Positions 11,695-21,936 of a DNA stretch of 64,000 nt are shown one piece after another. The stretch is taken from the NCBI GenBank assembly GCA_944548615.1, contig OX155976.1:6608952-6672951 (forward strand). The letters run 5' to 3'. The position numbers were made by a program, and so were the translations under genes. The DNA comes from Micropterix aruncella. Lineage: Eukaryota; Arthropoda; Insecta; Lepidoptera; Micropterigidae. The notes under the pieces are model-generated. The model was not told the origin of the DNA and searched no databases. It saw only the letters and a list, made by a program, of their open reading frames with translations. Every line of letters starts with the position of its first letter. The first letter of the stretch is position 1.

Positions 11695-11960
11695 CGTTTT
11701 ATATTATGTTTACACGAATGCTCAAAAACCTAAACTGTCCAAATGTCAAAAACTACTTGTCTAAATGTCCAAATTTCAATAAATAAACATAAATATATCG
11801 TGTTTAGTGTCAAATAAAAGGTCTGATTTAGTACATTCCGGAAATATATATTTATCTATATAGATAAAATACATAAACAACAAATATTTCACGAAAAAAC
11901 CGTAATGAAAATAATTACAAATACAATAGTTCACTTTCTGTAACGGCAGTCGTGTTTTTT
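11695..11960 (+). mobile_element. Family P fragment, right-hand part
   Basis: Matches 44440-44640 and ends AACGGCAGTCGTG. Landmarks: ATATATCGTGTTTAGTG, AGTACATTCCGGAAATATAT, AATACAATAGTTCACTTTCT. The left end is missing. Noncoding. Confidence 0.6.
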
Positions 11961-11999
11961 ATTATTTTTATAATAATATATTTACTTGTTTACTTATAT

Positions 12000-12330
12000 A
12001 CTTATAATGCAACACAACAGTACCTACTATAAATATCTATATCTACATATATGTTCACTATGCGACGTATCTGTTTAGATATACATATACTATCGTTTAA
12101 CTCCTTCTTCCTAATCCTTTTCAATTCGCTGCCTTCTCTACAACTTTCTATTTAAACTTAATTTTTAATTTGAAATATAATTTTGTAATTTAAATATGCT
12201 AATATTTCTTCAAATTGTAAATATCTCATGATACGATCAGCGGCCGAATGTTTTCCTTAATTTTTCTTTTTTTCTGTATAAGTATGTATGTTACATGCGC
12301 TGCGATGCGATTTTACAGAAATAAATAAAT
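12000..12330 (+). mobile_element. Probable LINE 3' UTR with AAAT tail
   Basis: AT-rich, ending ACAGAAATAAATAAATAAAA, the form taken by LINE tails nearby. No protein segment could be read with confidence. Bases 12331-12596 contain nothing recognisable. Confidence 0.35.
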
Positions 12331-12596
12331 AAAAAATTACTACTATGTGCGGTCTGACCGGTTATCCCCAATTTCCTCATAAGGATTAAACATTCGGCGA
12401 AATCTCGACGTTGCGGAGCCACAGACTATTTATTAATGAATGACTCACCATTTCATGAACAGTCCCATAAGAATGAAATGTGTTTCATTAACTTACCTGA
12501 AAAAAGAGAAAAGACAAACATTAAAATCATCCTCAAAAATTAGACACAGCATATAAAACCAGTATAATTTCAGCTCTAGCTAATTCAGCGCTAGCT

Positions 12597-12925
12597 GACA
12601 GTGGCGGTTTCTTCATACAAGCCGAAAAGCCCGGCTTGCCTTATATCTTAAAAATCTTCTTATAAAGGTCGCTAAACTAATCGCTTCACGCGACAACACA
12701 GCTTAAGTGACGATTCGCTGCAATCTTACCGAGTTCAGTTCAGTTAGTCATCTCGCTCGCACACATGGGCTTGCAACGGTACTTTAAAAATCAGTGGTCT
12801 TCTCATTCTGACCTGTGGAAAATTATGTAAAACAATATATGTATCTATATGACTTTTGTATTGACGATTAAGACAGCTTGCGTTGTGGAAGTAGAGTAGG
12901 GTGTTCCGTATTTAGTTCCGTATCT
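12597..12925 (+). repeat. Dispersed repeat DR3, copy 2
   Basis: Direct copy of 9806-10130 with small insertions and deletions, starting GACAGTGGCGGTTTCTTCAT. Bases 12926-13633 after it are unassigned; 13330-13400 is a short GC-rich patch. Confidence 0.7.
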
Positions 12926-13633
12926 GTCAAAGCAGATTTTTTAAGGTCTTCAAGGTATCTATCTATATGACTGTTTTGAAAAACAAAAATGAATATGATT
13001 ATGATTATGAGTACTCTAGCTTCTTTTTGAACGGCCGATAAACTTAAATCAAAATCCAGCTTCATCCATAGCTACCGGCCGATTATAAACCGGCTTACTT
13101 TCTAGTTAACTAATAAATTAATGACGGGATATTTTATTTGAAAAATCTTATCTGAAAATCATAACGCTACTAACTGATCGTATACGGAGAGATCCCAACC
13201 ATCACCACCATCGCGTCGACCACTTTCAACCTCCTAATCCCTCCGGGATGTTTTAACAGTAGAGTTACTGCTCGGAATTATAGTTTATTAGAGTGGAAAC
13301 TTGCGAGTTAATCTAAGTTTAAGTTGGGGCAAGGCCGCCCGGAGACGCGCGGAGTTGGCTACACTGCGCCTCGCGCCTGGCCTCAACTCCGCAGTTTGCG
13401 CTAATAAATTAAATACTAACCTCAAACATTCACTTTCCCAAATTGCTGAATTAAATTATTAAATTAAGCTGGTATGACTTCAGTTAGTGATAACGTGTAT
13501 ATGTAGATAATAACACTTTTCTGAAATATTAACCAATATTGGTTTTACGACTAGGTACACTTCATTTTAAAATTTACCTATCGCATCGAAGAATAATGGA
13601 CAATGAAACTAAGCACCCAAACACTTTAAAGTT

Positions 13634-14815
13634 GTCAACTGCTACGGAAGAATCCTCCACCCCAGGAAGTTATCACGATATTGGATCATTCTTTCAAGCG
13701 TGGAGTAAACGCGGTTAGGGCAACACAGTTCACCGTCTAATTACGCCAACATACCATGCCCGTGAGAGTCCAACGACCACGAGGCACTAGGAAGTTAAAC
13801 CAGTGATTTTACTAGATTTCTCAGTCCTCTGTCTGGTCGAAGGTTCGAAGTCACTGACGCGGTCTCTACCCGTCGAAATCGGTAATTCAGTTTAAATATA
13901 TCGCAGCCCGAGGCGTCCTTTGCCTGCCATGGCCACTCTGGATTGGATGGCAAACAACTTGCGGTGTCAACTACAACGGGCGAGCCCGTCACCACAGGAC
14001 GTTTTAACGATTTTTCGTTCTGTCGCCCTGCAGTGAGCGTAGAAGACTTTGGACATTACAAATCCGACGTCTAGCTACGCCACAACCCGCAAGAGACCAA
14101 CGCCTTTACCGCGAGATAGCCAGTAATCTCCGGTCCAGATTTCTCCGGTCTCTCGATTGGTTCCGAGTTCGAGGTCGCTTGCGCGGTCCTCTTCCGAATC
14201 TGTCGCGGACAAAGGCGTCCTTTGCCCGACTCTGAACCGGGATCGGATGGCCAATGGTCATTTCAAGAGCAGTCGCCGTAAGGTACGCAACCACCCCCGC
14301 TCTATAGGAAACAATACAGTTCCCAGACTCCCCCGACTGTTAGTCGGAGAGCACAATCGATTGGCTTGCGCTGCTCGGTGCGCAGACCGTCCAGGAGCGC
14401 CAGAGGTTTGATTCCCAGGGGAGACTGGTTGACCCAGTGTCCTACCCAGGTTCGCACCCCATGCGTGGAGGCCATCGGATGGGTGTTGACCCGTGAGTGT
14501 GACCGACCCTGAACACATGGGTCATCGTGGCCACCTCATCATGGGCCCGTTAGCTGGATGGCAAACAGATCGATTCATAGATATATGACGTCACGTCGAA
14601 ACTATCCCAGCTATTATACGAAACATACATCTCCAGACCCCCCTGGTTATTCGCCGGAATGCGAAGTATTTCCCCGAATCCGCGATCTTCTGATACCAAC
14701 CGCCCCCGACTGCAGTAATACAGATGTGACAGAAGCTCACAGCGGCCCTGATAAGTTAAGTCCCTCTACGAGCGTTGCCATATTAGTTTAGGTACTAACC
14801 GGGACACAGATAAAA
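13634..14815 (-). mobile_element. Family G element, C subtype, split by a B-subtype element
   Basis: Two parts, 13634-13956 and 14555-14815. Minus-strand order of blocks follows the C copy at 36880-37405: GCCGCTGTGAGCTTCTG, CTGTATTACTGCAGTCGG, then past the insertion GGCAAAGGACGCC and ACCGCGTCAGTGACTTCGAA. The 13-bp target TGGATGGCAAACA is present on both sides of the insert. More diverged than the insert, as expected for the older layer. Confidence 0.65.
13957..14554 (-). mobile_element. Family G element, B subtype, 598 bp with 13-bp TSD
   Basis: Bounded by the direct repeat TGGATGGCAAACA at 13944-13956 and 14555-14567. On its own strand it starts GCTAACGGGCCCATGATGAG and ends TAGTTGACACCGCAAGT. 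Internal landmarks include GACGGTCTGCGCACCGAG, CCGATCCCGGTTCAGAGTCG, CAAGCGACCTCGAACTC and TGACGGGCTCGCCCGTTG. No open frame is conserved between copies. TSD length fits LINE-type insertion machinery rather than a cut-and-paste transposase. Confidence 0.75.
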
Positions 14816-14941
14816 ACTCAAGAAAAGTAATGTTCAGAGTGAAAGCTCCACGCTGGGTGAAAGTCCTATCCGTAGTAGTTGGTAGGTACCTACATAATAA
14901 GAAAAAGAGATAAATATAATGAAGGAACATTGTTATTACCA

Positions 14942-15168
14942 ACTGTTCAAAAAGATTCAACTGTTCGTATGTTTTTCTGTGTTTTTGACCAGCTACAGCA
15001 GCTCCGGATTCCTCATAACATATTTGTCAATTCAGAATGAGTAATGTTGAAATTAAACGCATTGAATGATGCTTTCGGTTGAATGCATTAAATGATAAAG
15101 GCGATTGCGTTCTTTGGCTCACTGGGTCCTAAGCCTACTTGGGAAAATATTCTCTTAAAATTTGCATT
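14942..15168 (+). repeat. Dispersed repeat DR4, copy 1
   Basis: About 225 bp nearly identical to 17857-18074, from GTTCAAAAAGATTCAACTGT to CTTAAAATTTGCAT, including TTGCGTTCTTTGGCTCACTG. Noncoding, class unknown. Copies sit 2.9 kb apart in the same direction. Confidence 0.8.
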
Positions 15169-15207
15169 ATGAGCAGGGTTGGCGTATAAATATTGACACA
15201 TCACATC

Positions 15208-15850
15208 ATCTCTCACATCACGGGGAGTTAATGCGCCCTTGCTGAGTTGGCCACGAAGACCCATTCTGTTCAGGGTTGGTCACACTCACGGGTCAACACC
15301 GTGGTGCGAGCCTAACACATGAAGTGCGAGCCTGGGTAGGACTCTGACCCTATGGTTAGTATCCCTTGGGAATCAACCTTCTGGCGCTCCTGGACGGTCT
15401 GAGCACCGTGCGGCGTAAGCCAATCGACTGTGCACTCTGACTAACAATCGGGGGAGTACTGTTTCCTATAGAGCGGGGGTGGTTGCGGACCTTACGGCGA
15501 CTGCTCTTGAAACGACCGGGCAAAGGACGCTGTGGTACGCGATAGATTCGGTATACACCGTTTCACCGCTTCGTAAGGGAGAGGACCGCGCAAGCGACCT
15601 CGAACTCGTAACCAATCGAGAGACTGGAGTAATCTGGTCACAATTGGAAGTAAGGTCGTGAGTGTAAGCCCGCCGGGTAACACTCCTGGCTATCTCGCGG
15701 TTAAGGCGTTGGCCTCTTACGGGCTTGTGGCGGAGCTAGACGGTGGACTGTTTTGTCCAAGTCTTCTGCGCTCACTCCAGGGAGATAGAACGACTAATCT
15801 TTAAAACTTCCTGAGGTGACGGGCTCGCCCGCTGTAGTCGACAACCCTAG
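15208..15850 (+). mobile_element. Family G element, B subtype, with 15-bp TSD
   Basis: Flanked by TTGACACATCACATC at 15193-15207 and 15851-15865. The G-like sequence starts near 15222 (GGGAGTTAATGCGCCC) and ends TAGTCGACAACCCTAG. About 640 bp, GC-rich, no poly(A). Same block order as 13957-14554 and 44791-45460. Frames of 60-63 codons on both strands are chance. Confidence 0.75.
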
Positions 15851-15865
15851 TTGACACATCACATC

Positions 15866-16950
15866 TCCGACACTCCGGTTTCATGCAATATATTTAACCA
15901 TTTATCATGCATGTCCTTCGTAATCTTTACGGGTTTCCGTGAAATCCTTGAGGTCTGATGTTTCTTCAAAGCAACCATCTGTTATAGCTAAAGGCTTTCT
16001 TTCTAGATAAATTATCGTCTTTTCTACATCCTGTCATTGTGGAGAGGTTGTGAGATTCGTCCAAGAACTTTAATTTGCCGTTGCAAGCTCACATTCGCAT
16101 TGCTACTGTCCGCTGACCTCGATTTTTGTAAAATATGGCGGCTCATTTATTTAGACTGGGACATTTGTTGGGCCAACCGGGAGGTTGGCCCATCGAACAG
16201 AGGACAGAGTTTCTAAACCGGTGACATGTCCAGGTGTACCGGGACGTATGGCAACCCTACTCTACGAGGAGATTACTGGATAGGATTTGAACGGTGAGCT
16301 GGGTACCTCGATGGCCCTACGGTTTATGCTGAGGAGGAACTATAATGGGAAATACTGATTAAGGCCAATGACTTTTCCACGTTTTCTCTTTTTTCTGAGG
16401 TATAGTCTAAAGTAAACTGTAATATTTTAGAAACTTAGATATTCTGATTGTCTGCTTGTTGGGAAAGTCTTAGGATGACACAACCTATTTTATTCCTTTT
16501 CACTAGAAGTCTAAGTCGCGCCAGCAATAGAGCAAGTTAAAAATGAAACCGATTCTCCTCTAAATAGTAACAGTTATCAATTGATTATCTTTAATGAAGA
16601 TGAAGTGTCTCCTAATATCGTCAACGAGAGCTATCGCGTGATACGTATCGTATCGGTAGTTGGAAAAGAAGCGTATATGAAGCGTAGTGCATTCCTCAGT
16701 GGTAAGCCACCATCTATAATGTGACAAGCGGCCGGGCCATTAATTAGGGAAGCGGAGATTTGAGGCAGGCATGGGCCACTAATGGCCAATAATTTGATCT
16801 ATGAGACGCCAGTAATTTGTATCAATTACTGCTATGATTTACTCGACCCATATGTTGGTGCGATGCGGCACATTTTGTTAGCTGGCTGCGTAACGAGAGG
16901 CAAAAATTTACTTCAATTAATGATAAAAATACTTACCATATTATTATTAA
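15866..16950. other. Unassigned, with one short G fragment
   Basis: Only 16255-16315 is recognisable: on the minus strand it carries the G 5' blocks (GCTCACCGTTCAAATCC). At 16168-16196 is a short inverted repeat, GGGCCAACC and GGTTGGCCC. No gene seen. Confidence 0.35.
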
Positions 16951-17260
16951 CTAGCTGTTGCCCGCGGCTTCGCTTCGCGTAAAGTTTCGAATCGATTTGG
17001 TAATTTAAGTAGGGTGGCTTTTATTTGCATTTGTAGGCGCTATCTTTAGATATATAAGTGCAAAACGTCCCCTCAATAAAATGCACGCTACCTATCTCGT
17101 AGACGTACGCGTCTTGTTCCTCGCCACGCGTTACTAATTTCATGATAATGTCTTCAACAAACACTGCCTTCTTATTTTTCTTACTTTTTTGAGACATAAA
17201 AGCAGTTATTGTATCTTAAATATTAAAGTTGGATATATGCTGTTGACAACTTTATATAGA
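16951..17260 (-). mobile_element. Short Helitron-like element
   Basis: On the minus strand it begins TCTATATAAAGTTGTC after an A and ends CGGGCAACAGCTAG before a T. A run CGCGAAGCGAAGCCGCGGGC near the 3' end supplies the expected hairpin. 310 bp. A 53-codon run without stops at about 17045-17205 (with EDIIMKLVTRGEEQDAYVYE) is not recognised. Ends are convincing; the 5' border is set by rule, not by alignment. Confidence 0.55.
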
Positions 17261-17479
17261 TCTCTTTGAGGCCGATGTTTTTGTCATAATAATATAATGT
17301 TTTCACATATATCAAACCGTTTCTTCAGCGCACGCCGATAAAGCAACTCACCAGCTATATTTTCTCCGACTTGATTTACAAATATCGTGATTTCTTATTG
17401 AAATCCAACATCTATCACAATAAAATACAGCTATAGCACTCGTCGATAATATGTTGGATGATTATGTCGTTTAAAATCG

Positions 17480-17850
17480 GTGCATTGACTGTATACGGGG
17501 CCTTAAGACGTCGCGCCCAAAGTGCAGTGCAGTGTGGAGCCGACGGGGAACGGGTTCCGTCCGTCCGTTGAAAAAGGCCGCGGAGCGACGGAGAACGCTT
17601 TGGTGGAGGCCAAGGACCCCTCAGGGCCGGTCATTAGGCGCAATATTGCGCGTAATTGGATCCCTAATTGAGAGTCACGCGCCGCGCAGGGCGCACAACC
17701 GGGTACTGCGACTATTAGGTACACTGCATGTACGGCGCGAGTCCGCACGCACGCCAACAATCAAACCGGCTCGCGTAGCATTGCGAGCACAGAACAGAGA
17801 ATTTCTCAAAAATTGCGGTGGTCAGACTGCGTTTAATTTTGCTGCTGTTT
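17480..17850. other. GC-rich stretch without assigned gene
   Basis: Open frames of 85 and 106 codons overlap on opposite strands, as GC-rich DNA often gives. No domain, repeat partner or splice pattern was seen. Base composition contrasts with the AT-rich flanks. It may be host-derived unique sequence. Confidence 0.3.
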
Positions 17851-17856
17851 AACCAG

Positions 17857-18074
17857 GTTCAAAAAGATTCAACTGTTCTTATATTTTTCTGTCTTTTTGA
17901 CCAGCTTTAGCAGCTCCGGATTCCCTATATTTGTAAATTCAGAATGAGCAATGTTGAAATAAACTTGCATTGAATGATGCTTTCGATTGAATGCATGAAT
18001 GATGAAGGCGATTGCGTTCTTTGGCTCACTGGGTCCTAAGCCTACTTCGGAAAATATTCTCTTAAAATTTGCAT
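17857..18074 (+). repeat. Dispersed repeat DR4, copy 2
   Basis: Second copy of 14942-15168; ends at the same base (TTTGCAT) before unrelated sequence, which fixes the right border of the repeat. Confidence 0.8.
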
Positions 18075-18144
18075 GTTAGTAAGTGTACAATTTATTACTT
18101 GTAGTGAGAGTATTATGAATATGAGGGTAAGAAATATTTTTAGA

Positions 18145-18516
18145 GTTAGACCACTTACTCATCACCGGACACACGACCCTTAGAGCACATCTAATCAACC
18201 TTGGCTTGACCGAGAGCAAGGACTGCCGAATATGTGGCGAAGAACCTGAAGACAGCATACACAACGTTGGTCGCTGCCCAGGCCTCGCCGCTAAAAGACA
18301 CAGATTACTGGGACGAGCCTTTCTCGAACCTAGCGATCTGCCCAACTTGACGGTCAGTGATCTACTTGGACTGGTAAGAAGTAGGTACTGGGCTACTAGC
18401 TGACCACTGACCTAACCACATAGTGGGTAGTTACAAAATATCTTATAGATCTAGGTGACATCAAGGGCTGGAAACAAGCCCCCCACTCCGTCTACTACTA
18501 CTACTACTACTACTAG
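18145..18516 (+). pseudogene. C-terminus and 3' end of an I/jockey-like LINE
   Basis: The frame reads TGHTTLRAHLINLGLTESKD then CRICGEEPEDSIHNVGRC, a CxxC-x8-H-x4-C zinc knuckle typical of the C-terminus of I- and jockey-type LINEs, and stops after SRYWATS. The 3' UTR ends in a CTA trinucleotide tail (18492-18515). The reverse transcriptase is lost by 5' truncation next to repeat DR4. A younger fragment of the same 3' end is at 59421-59576. Confidence 0.8.
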
Positions 18517-18799
18517 GCCACTTAACCTGTGCTAAAGCCATTATCTAAATCCTACTGCAATACCTCAATGAAAAATATTTAATTAGGGAAAACGCTAATG
18601 AGTAAGCAAAGCAAATGTAAAGAAAAGGTTGCCTTTTACTACGATTACGTTTTTATAATCAAAAGAAAAAATGGTCGAAATAAATTATTTACAATTTTTA
18701 TCAGGAAGTATCCTAACCTAACAGCTTTTCGGCCAATTATTCACTAGTCCTGGCTACTTCATCTATAAGTACATTTTTATACAAGTTATAAAATTAGTC

Positions 18800-18885
18800 C
18801 CTTTTGAGGCCCCTTTGGGGCCCCCTTGAGTCGGGGGCCCTCGGCGATCGCCGACTAGCCGACCTGGCCAGTTCGGGCTTGATTT
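18800..18885. repeat. GC-rich stem-forming patch
   Basis: Contains GGCCCCTTTGGGGCC (self-complementary arms) and TCGGCGATCGCCGA (perfect palindrome) within 50 bp. The surroundings are AT-rich. Function unknown. Between 18527 and 18935 nothing else is recognisable. Confidence 0.5.
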
Positions 18886-18934
18886 TCATTAAATATAGTC
18901 AATCGATAACTGTTACTATTCAGTATTCAGTATT

Positions 18935-19565
18935 CAATTTATTCATTCAGAATATACCATAAAAGCATGAATTATGAATTAAAGCTAATTATGGCATATT
19001 AGAATTCGTCAGTTTAAATGTAGATATAAAACGATGAAAGCATAAATATTAATTCGACAATAGTGTTGACTAAAGTCGGCTTTACACGGCAGACAAATAA
19101 AATAAAAAATAAAAAAATAGAGCTGAATCCATGTACATGAGTATACATATAAAATAGATAATTATTATAAGAATATTAATAGTCATCAAGCACTTTATAC
19201 AAAAAAATAATCACACAATAGGAAGTATCAAAACAAAATTGGAAAAAACAACCTATGTATATGATCAGGTATGTTACATTACACATTGTAATCTACATAT
19301 TAAATATTAAATTCATAATATTATTATTAAACAATAAGAACTAAAATGAGGTACCTGAAAGTTACAGATTAATGTTATTCCCATTTGAAAGAATTGGCAT
19401 GCTCAAAAAAATCACCCAGCTTATAGAAAGCACGTGTGGATTGTAGCTTTTGTTTAATAAATCTTTTAAACGCCTTTGTTTCCATCTTTCTTGTGGAGAG
19501 TGGTAGCTGGTTAAAGAGCTTATAGCTCAAATATCCAAAGGACTTAAAAGGGAAGAGGTTTCATT
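18935..19565 (-). mobile_element. 5'-truncated LINE, 3' part
   Basis: Minus strand: C-terminal residues SFGYLSYKLFNQLPLSTRKM and KAFKRFIKQKLQSTRAFYKL end in HANSFKWE and a stop near 19376. The UTR ends GAATGAATAAATTGAATACT, a short-repeat tail. The same 3' UTR occurs on the plus strand at 53839-53888 plus 56650-56924, where it is interrupted; this copy shows the uninterrupted form. Confidence 0.7.
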
Positions 19566-20227
19566 TTTAACTAACTGTTTTGGTCGGGTACTCCAGCCGA
19601 GTCTTCCACGCATGGAACACGTTGACACAAGTAACTCTAAAAACTTAGATCACTTGCATACAGAAATTACTTTCTCAACCTCAAAGTGCCCAACACAATT
19701 ATAATCGATGCGGAAACTCTCAGACGCTTTGTTCAGGGCGGGACGAGGCGGCCCTGACTTGGTGAAATGGAAGTTTTCATAAAACATCTTATCTCACGTT
19801 TTCCTTATCAGAGCGAGATGAAAAGGTGGCAGGGACGCGCGAGTTTAAAATTTAATAAACTCATTAAATTAGGAGACAAAAGAGAGAGCGAGAGCCGGAG
19901 AGAGATAGAGAGTTAGAAGGAGAGGCGAGATAGGGAAGATAATTATAATTGCTCGTCACATCAAAGGTGATGACTAATTGGGGCGAAATCTCAAATCTAA
20001 CTACCCACCGGGAGAAATTATACGTTTAAATACAAAAGGTATTCAATTTATTATAAAAGATCCTCGAGCGGTGACCATGGTTGACTGGATAAAACGTTGA
20101 CTGCCAACTGCAATTTTTACGGTTTTAGTCTGCTCGATTACGGAATCAGCTCCCACAATTGTCAGGCATCCACCTTCGTTCATTTCATTTTAATACGAAA
20201 CGCGACGTGTAGATGGCAGTTATATTT
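19566..20227. other. Unassigned stretch
   Basis: No gene or repeat recognised. 19880-19925 is a GA-rich run. A 62-codon frame at 20097-20285 ends in His repeats that come from the RTE tail. Confidence 0.35.
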
Positions 20228-20390
20228 CAATAAAATGATTCATCATCATCATCATCAGCCGGTAAACGTCCACTGTTGGACATAGGCCTCCCTTATAGAA
20301 TGCTATGACGAGCGGTCTTGAGCCGCCTCCATCCACCTATTTCCTGCGACCTTGGCTGTGTCATCTTTCTAACACGCTTTTATTAGGTCG
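20228..20390 (-). mobile_element. RTE-type LINE 3' end with ATG-repeat tail
   Basis: Minus strand reads WMEAAQDRSS, stop, HSIREAYVQQWTFTG, stop, then a run of ATG triplets (20231-20245 on the other strand). EAYVQQWTS/FTG plus the trinucleotide tail is a common end of lepidopteran RTE elements. One in-frame stop shows decay. Only the last 45 or so codons are left. Confidence 0.8.
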
Positions 20391-20469
20391 ACCTGTATGT
20401 ATTTATGTAATGGAATCTAAGATAACTAATTTAACCATCTTCCAAGGATCGTAGCGTCATGAAAATTGG

Positions 20470-20720
20470 CAGCTGTATTAAGTTCTGATGACAATACAAT
20501 AATATGGTACTGTCAAACTGATCTGATGATGGAGTCGGAAGATATTGACTGGAACTTCACGATGGAACATCGTATCATAGCTGTGTTTGGACTTGTTAGA
20601 AAAGTCTTGGAATGAACTTTGACCACGATTAGGTTTCAAGGTCCGATGATGAAGCCGGAAGATAGGCCCTGGCATTCCACGATGTAATATCGTATCATAG
20701 CCGTGTGTATGTGAATATCG
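20470..20720. repeat. Two imperfect copies of a 60-bp motif
   Basis: GATGATGGAGTCGGAAGATA (about 20524) and GATGATGAAGCCGGAAGATA (about 20644) each lead 30 bp later into ATCGTATCATAGC. Spacing about 119 bp. Noncoding; class not known. Confidence 0.55.
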
Positions 20721-20817
20721 CATCATAGCCCAAAAGCGTGTTTTTAGTGTTTTTTTTAAACTATTAATTTATTATAACTAATGACTACTACAAAAAAAAA
20801 ACAAATTTAAAACAATT

Positions 20818-21063
20818 TTATTTCCCCAATGATTGTCGGTTCTGCGAGTTATATGGCCTACCCATTGCCATTTCAAGTTGGCAAATTTTACGAGCTATAT
20901 CAGTGACCTTACTACTTCTGCGGATTTCCTTATTTCGGATCCTATCACGCCGTGAAACTCCAAGCATTGCTCTCTCCATGGCTTGTTGTGGAACTTTGAG
21001 CTTGTGTATGAGGCCAATAGTTAGCCACCACGTCTCAGTTCCGTATGTGATCACTGGCAACAC
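20818..21063 (-). pseudogene. RTE reverse transcriptase, C-terminal piece
   Basis: 81 codons with the RTE C-terminal signature (AMERAMLGVSRRDRIRN, EIRRSSKVTDIARKI). A stop at the start of this frame separates it from the upstream part YLGQTIQL...KLRYIFSS. The end is shifted out of frame at QLEMAMGRPYNS, where relatives have KLKWQWAGH. Confidence 0.85.
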
Positions 21064-21621
21064 GCACTGATTATATACATTTGTCTTGAGGCTCTGCGGT
21101 ATTCATGACGAAAAGATATAGCGTAGTTTCCTGAACGCTGCCCATCCGAATTGGATTCGCCGGCAGACCTCCTTGTCGAAGTTGAGTCTGCCTAGTTGGA
21201 TCGTCTGACCCAAATAAACAACTAGGGTTGTCGACTACAGCGGGCGAGCCCGTCACCTCAGGAAGTTTTAACGATTAGTCGTTCTATCTCACTGGAGTGA
21301 GCGCAGAAGACTTGGACAAAACAGTCCACCGTCTAGCTCCGCCACAAACCCGTAAGAGGCCAACGCCTTAACCGCAAGATAGGCAGGAGTGTTACCCGGC
21401 GGGCCTACACTCACGCCCTTACTTCCAATTGTCTCTCGATTGGTTACGAGTTCGAGGTCGCTTGCGCGGTCCTCTCCCTTACGAAGCGGTGAAACGGTGT
21501 TTACCGAATCTATCGCGGACCACAGCGTCCTTTGCCTGGCTGTTGAAATGAATGAATGAAATGAAATGAATGAAATGAAAATCTCTTTATTGCACAATAA
21601 AATAAGGTACAATGGCGGACT

Positions 21622-21642
21622 TATTGCTACACTACAGCAATA
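21622..21642 (-). promoter_or_regulatory. 3' UTR stem-loop of the CR1-like LINE
   Basis: Arms TATTGCT and AGCAATA pair around a 7-base loop. Compared with 7879-7894 and 29479-29494 (arms TATCGC and GCGATA), one base pair has changed on both sides, C:G to T:A, which keeps the stem. The flanking GGTTGACTG and AAGTCCGCC are conserved. Confidence 0.65.
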
Positions 21643-21936
21643 TCTTCCAGTCAACCAACATGCTGGTGTGAAAAGAAGAGTAGGCAACAAATTATAGCCT
21701 AAAATTAAATTTGAAATTATAGCATATAATATATATTGTGTGTGTATCTAAAGTAAAATGTAAATATATAAATAAATTTTTGAGTTTGACATATTATATG
21801 TATGTATATGTATATACATACATATTTTGATATATTAACAAATAAATAAATAAATAAATAAGTAAATAAATAAACTGCCAAAATAAGGTAAGGAAAGGGA
21901 GGGGATAACGGAAAGGTTAGAATTTATGATTAATAT

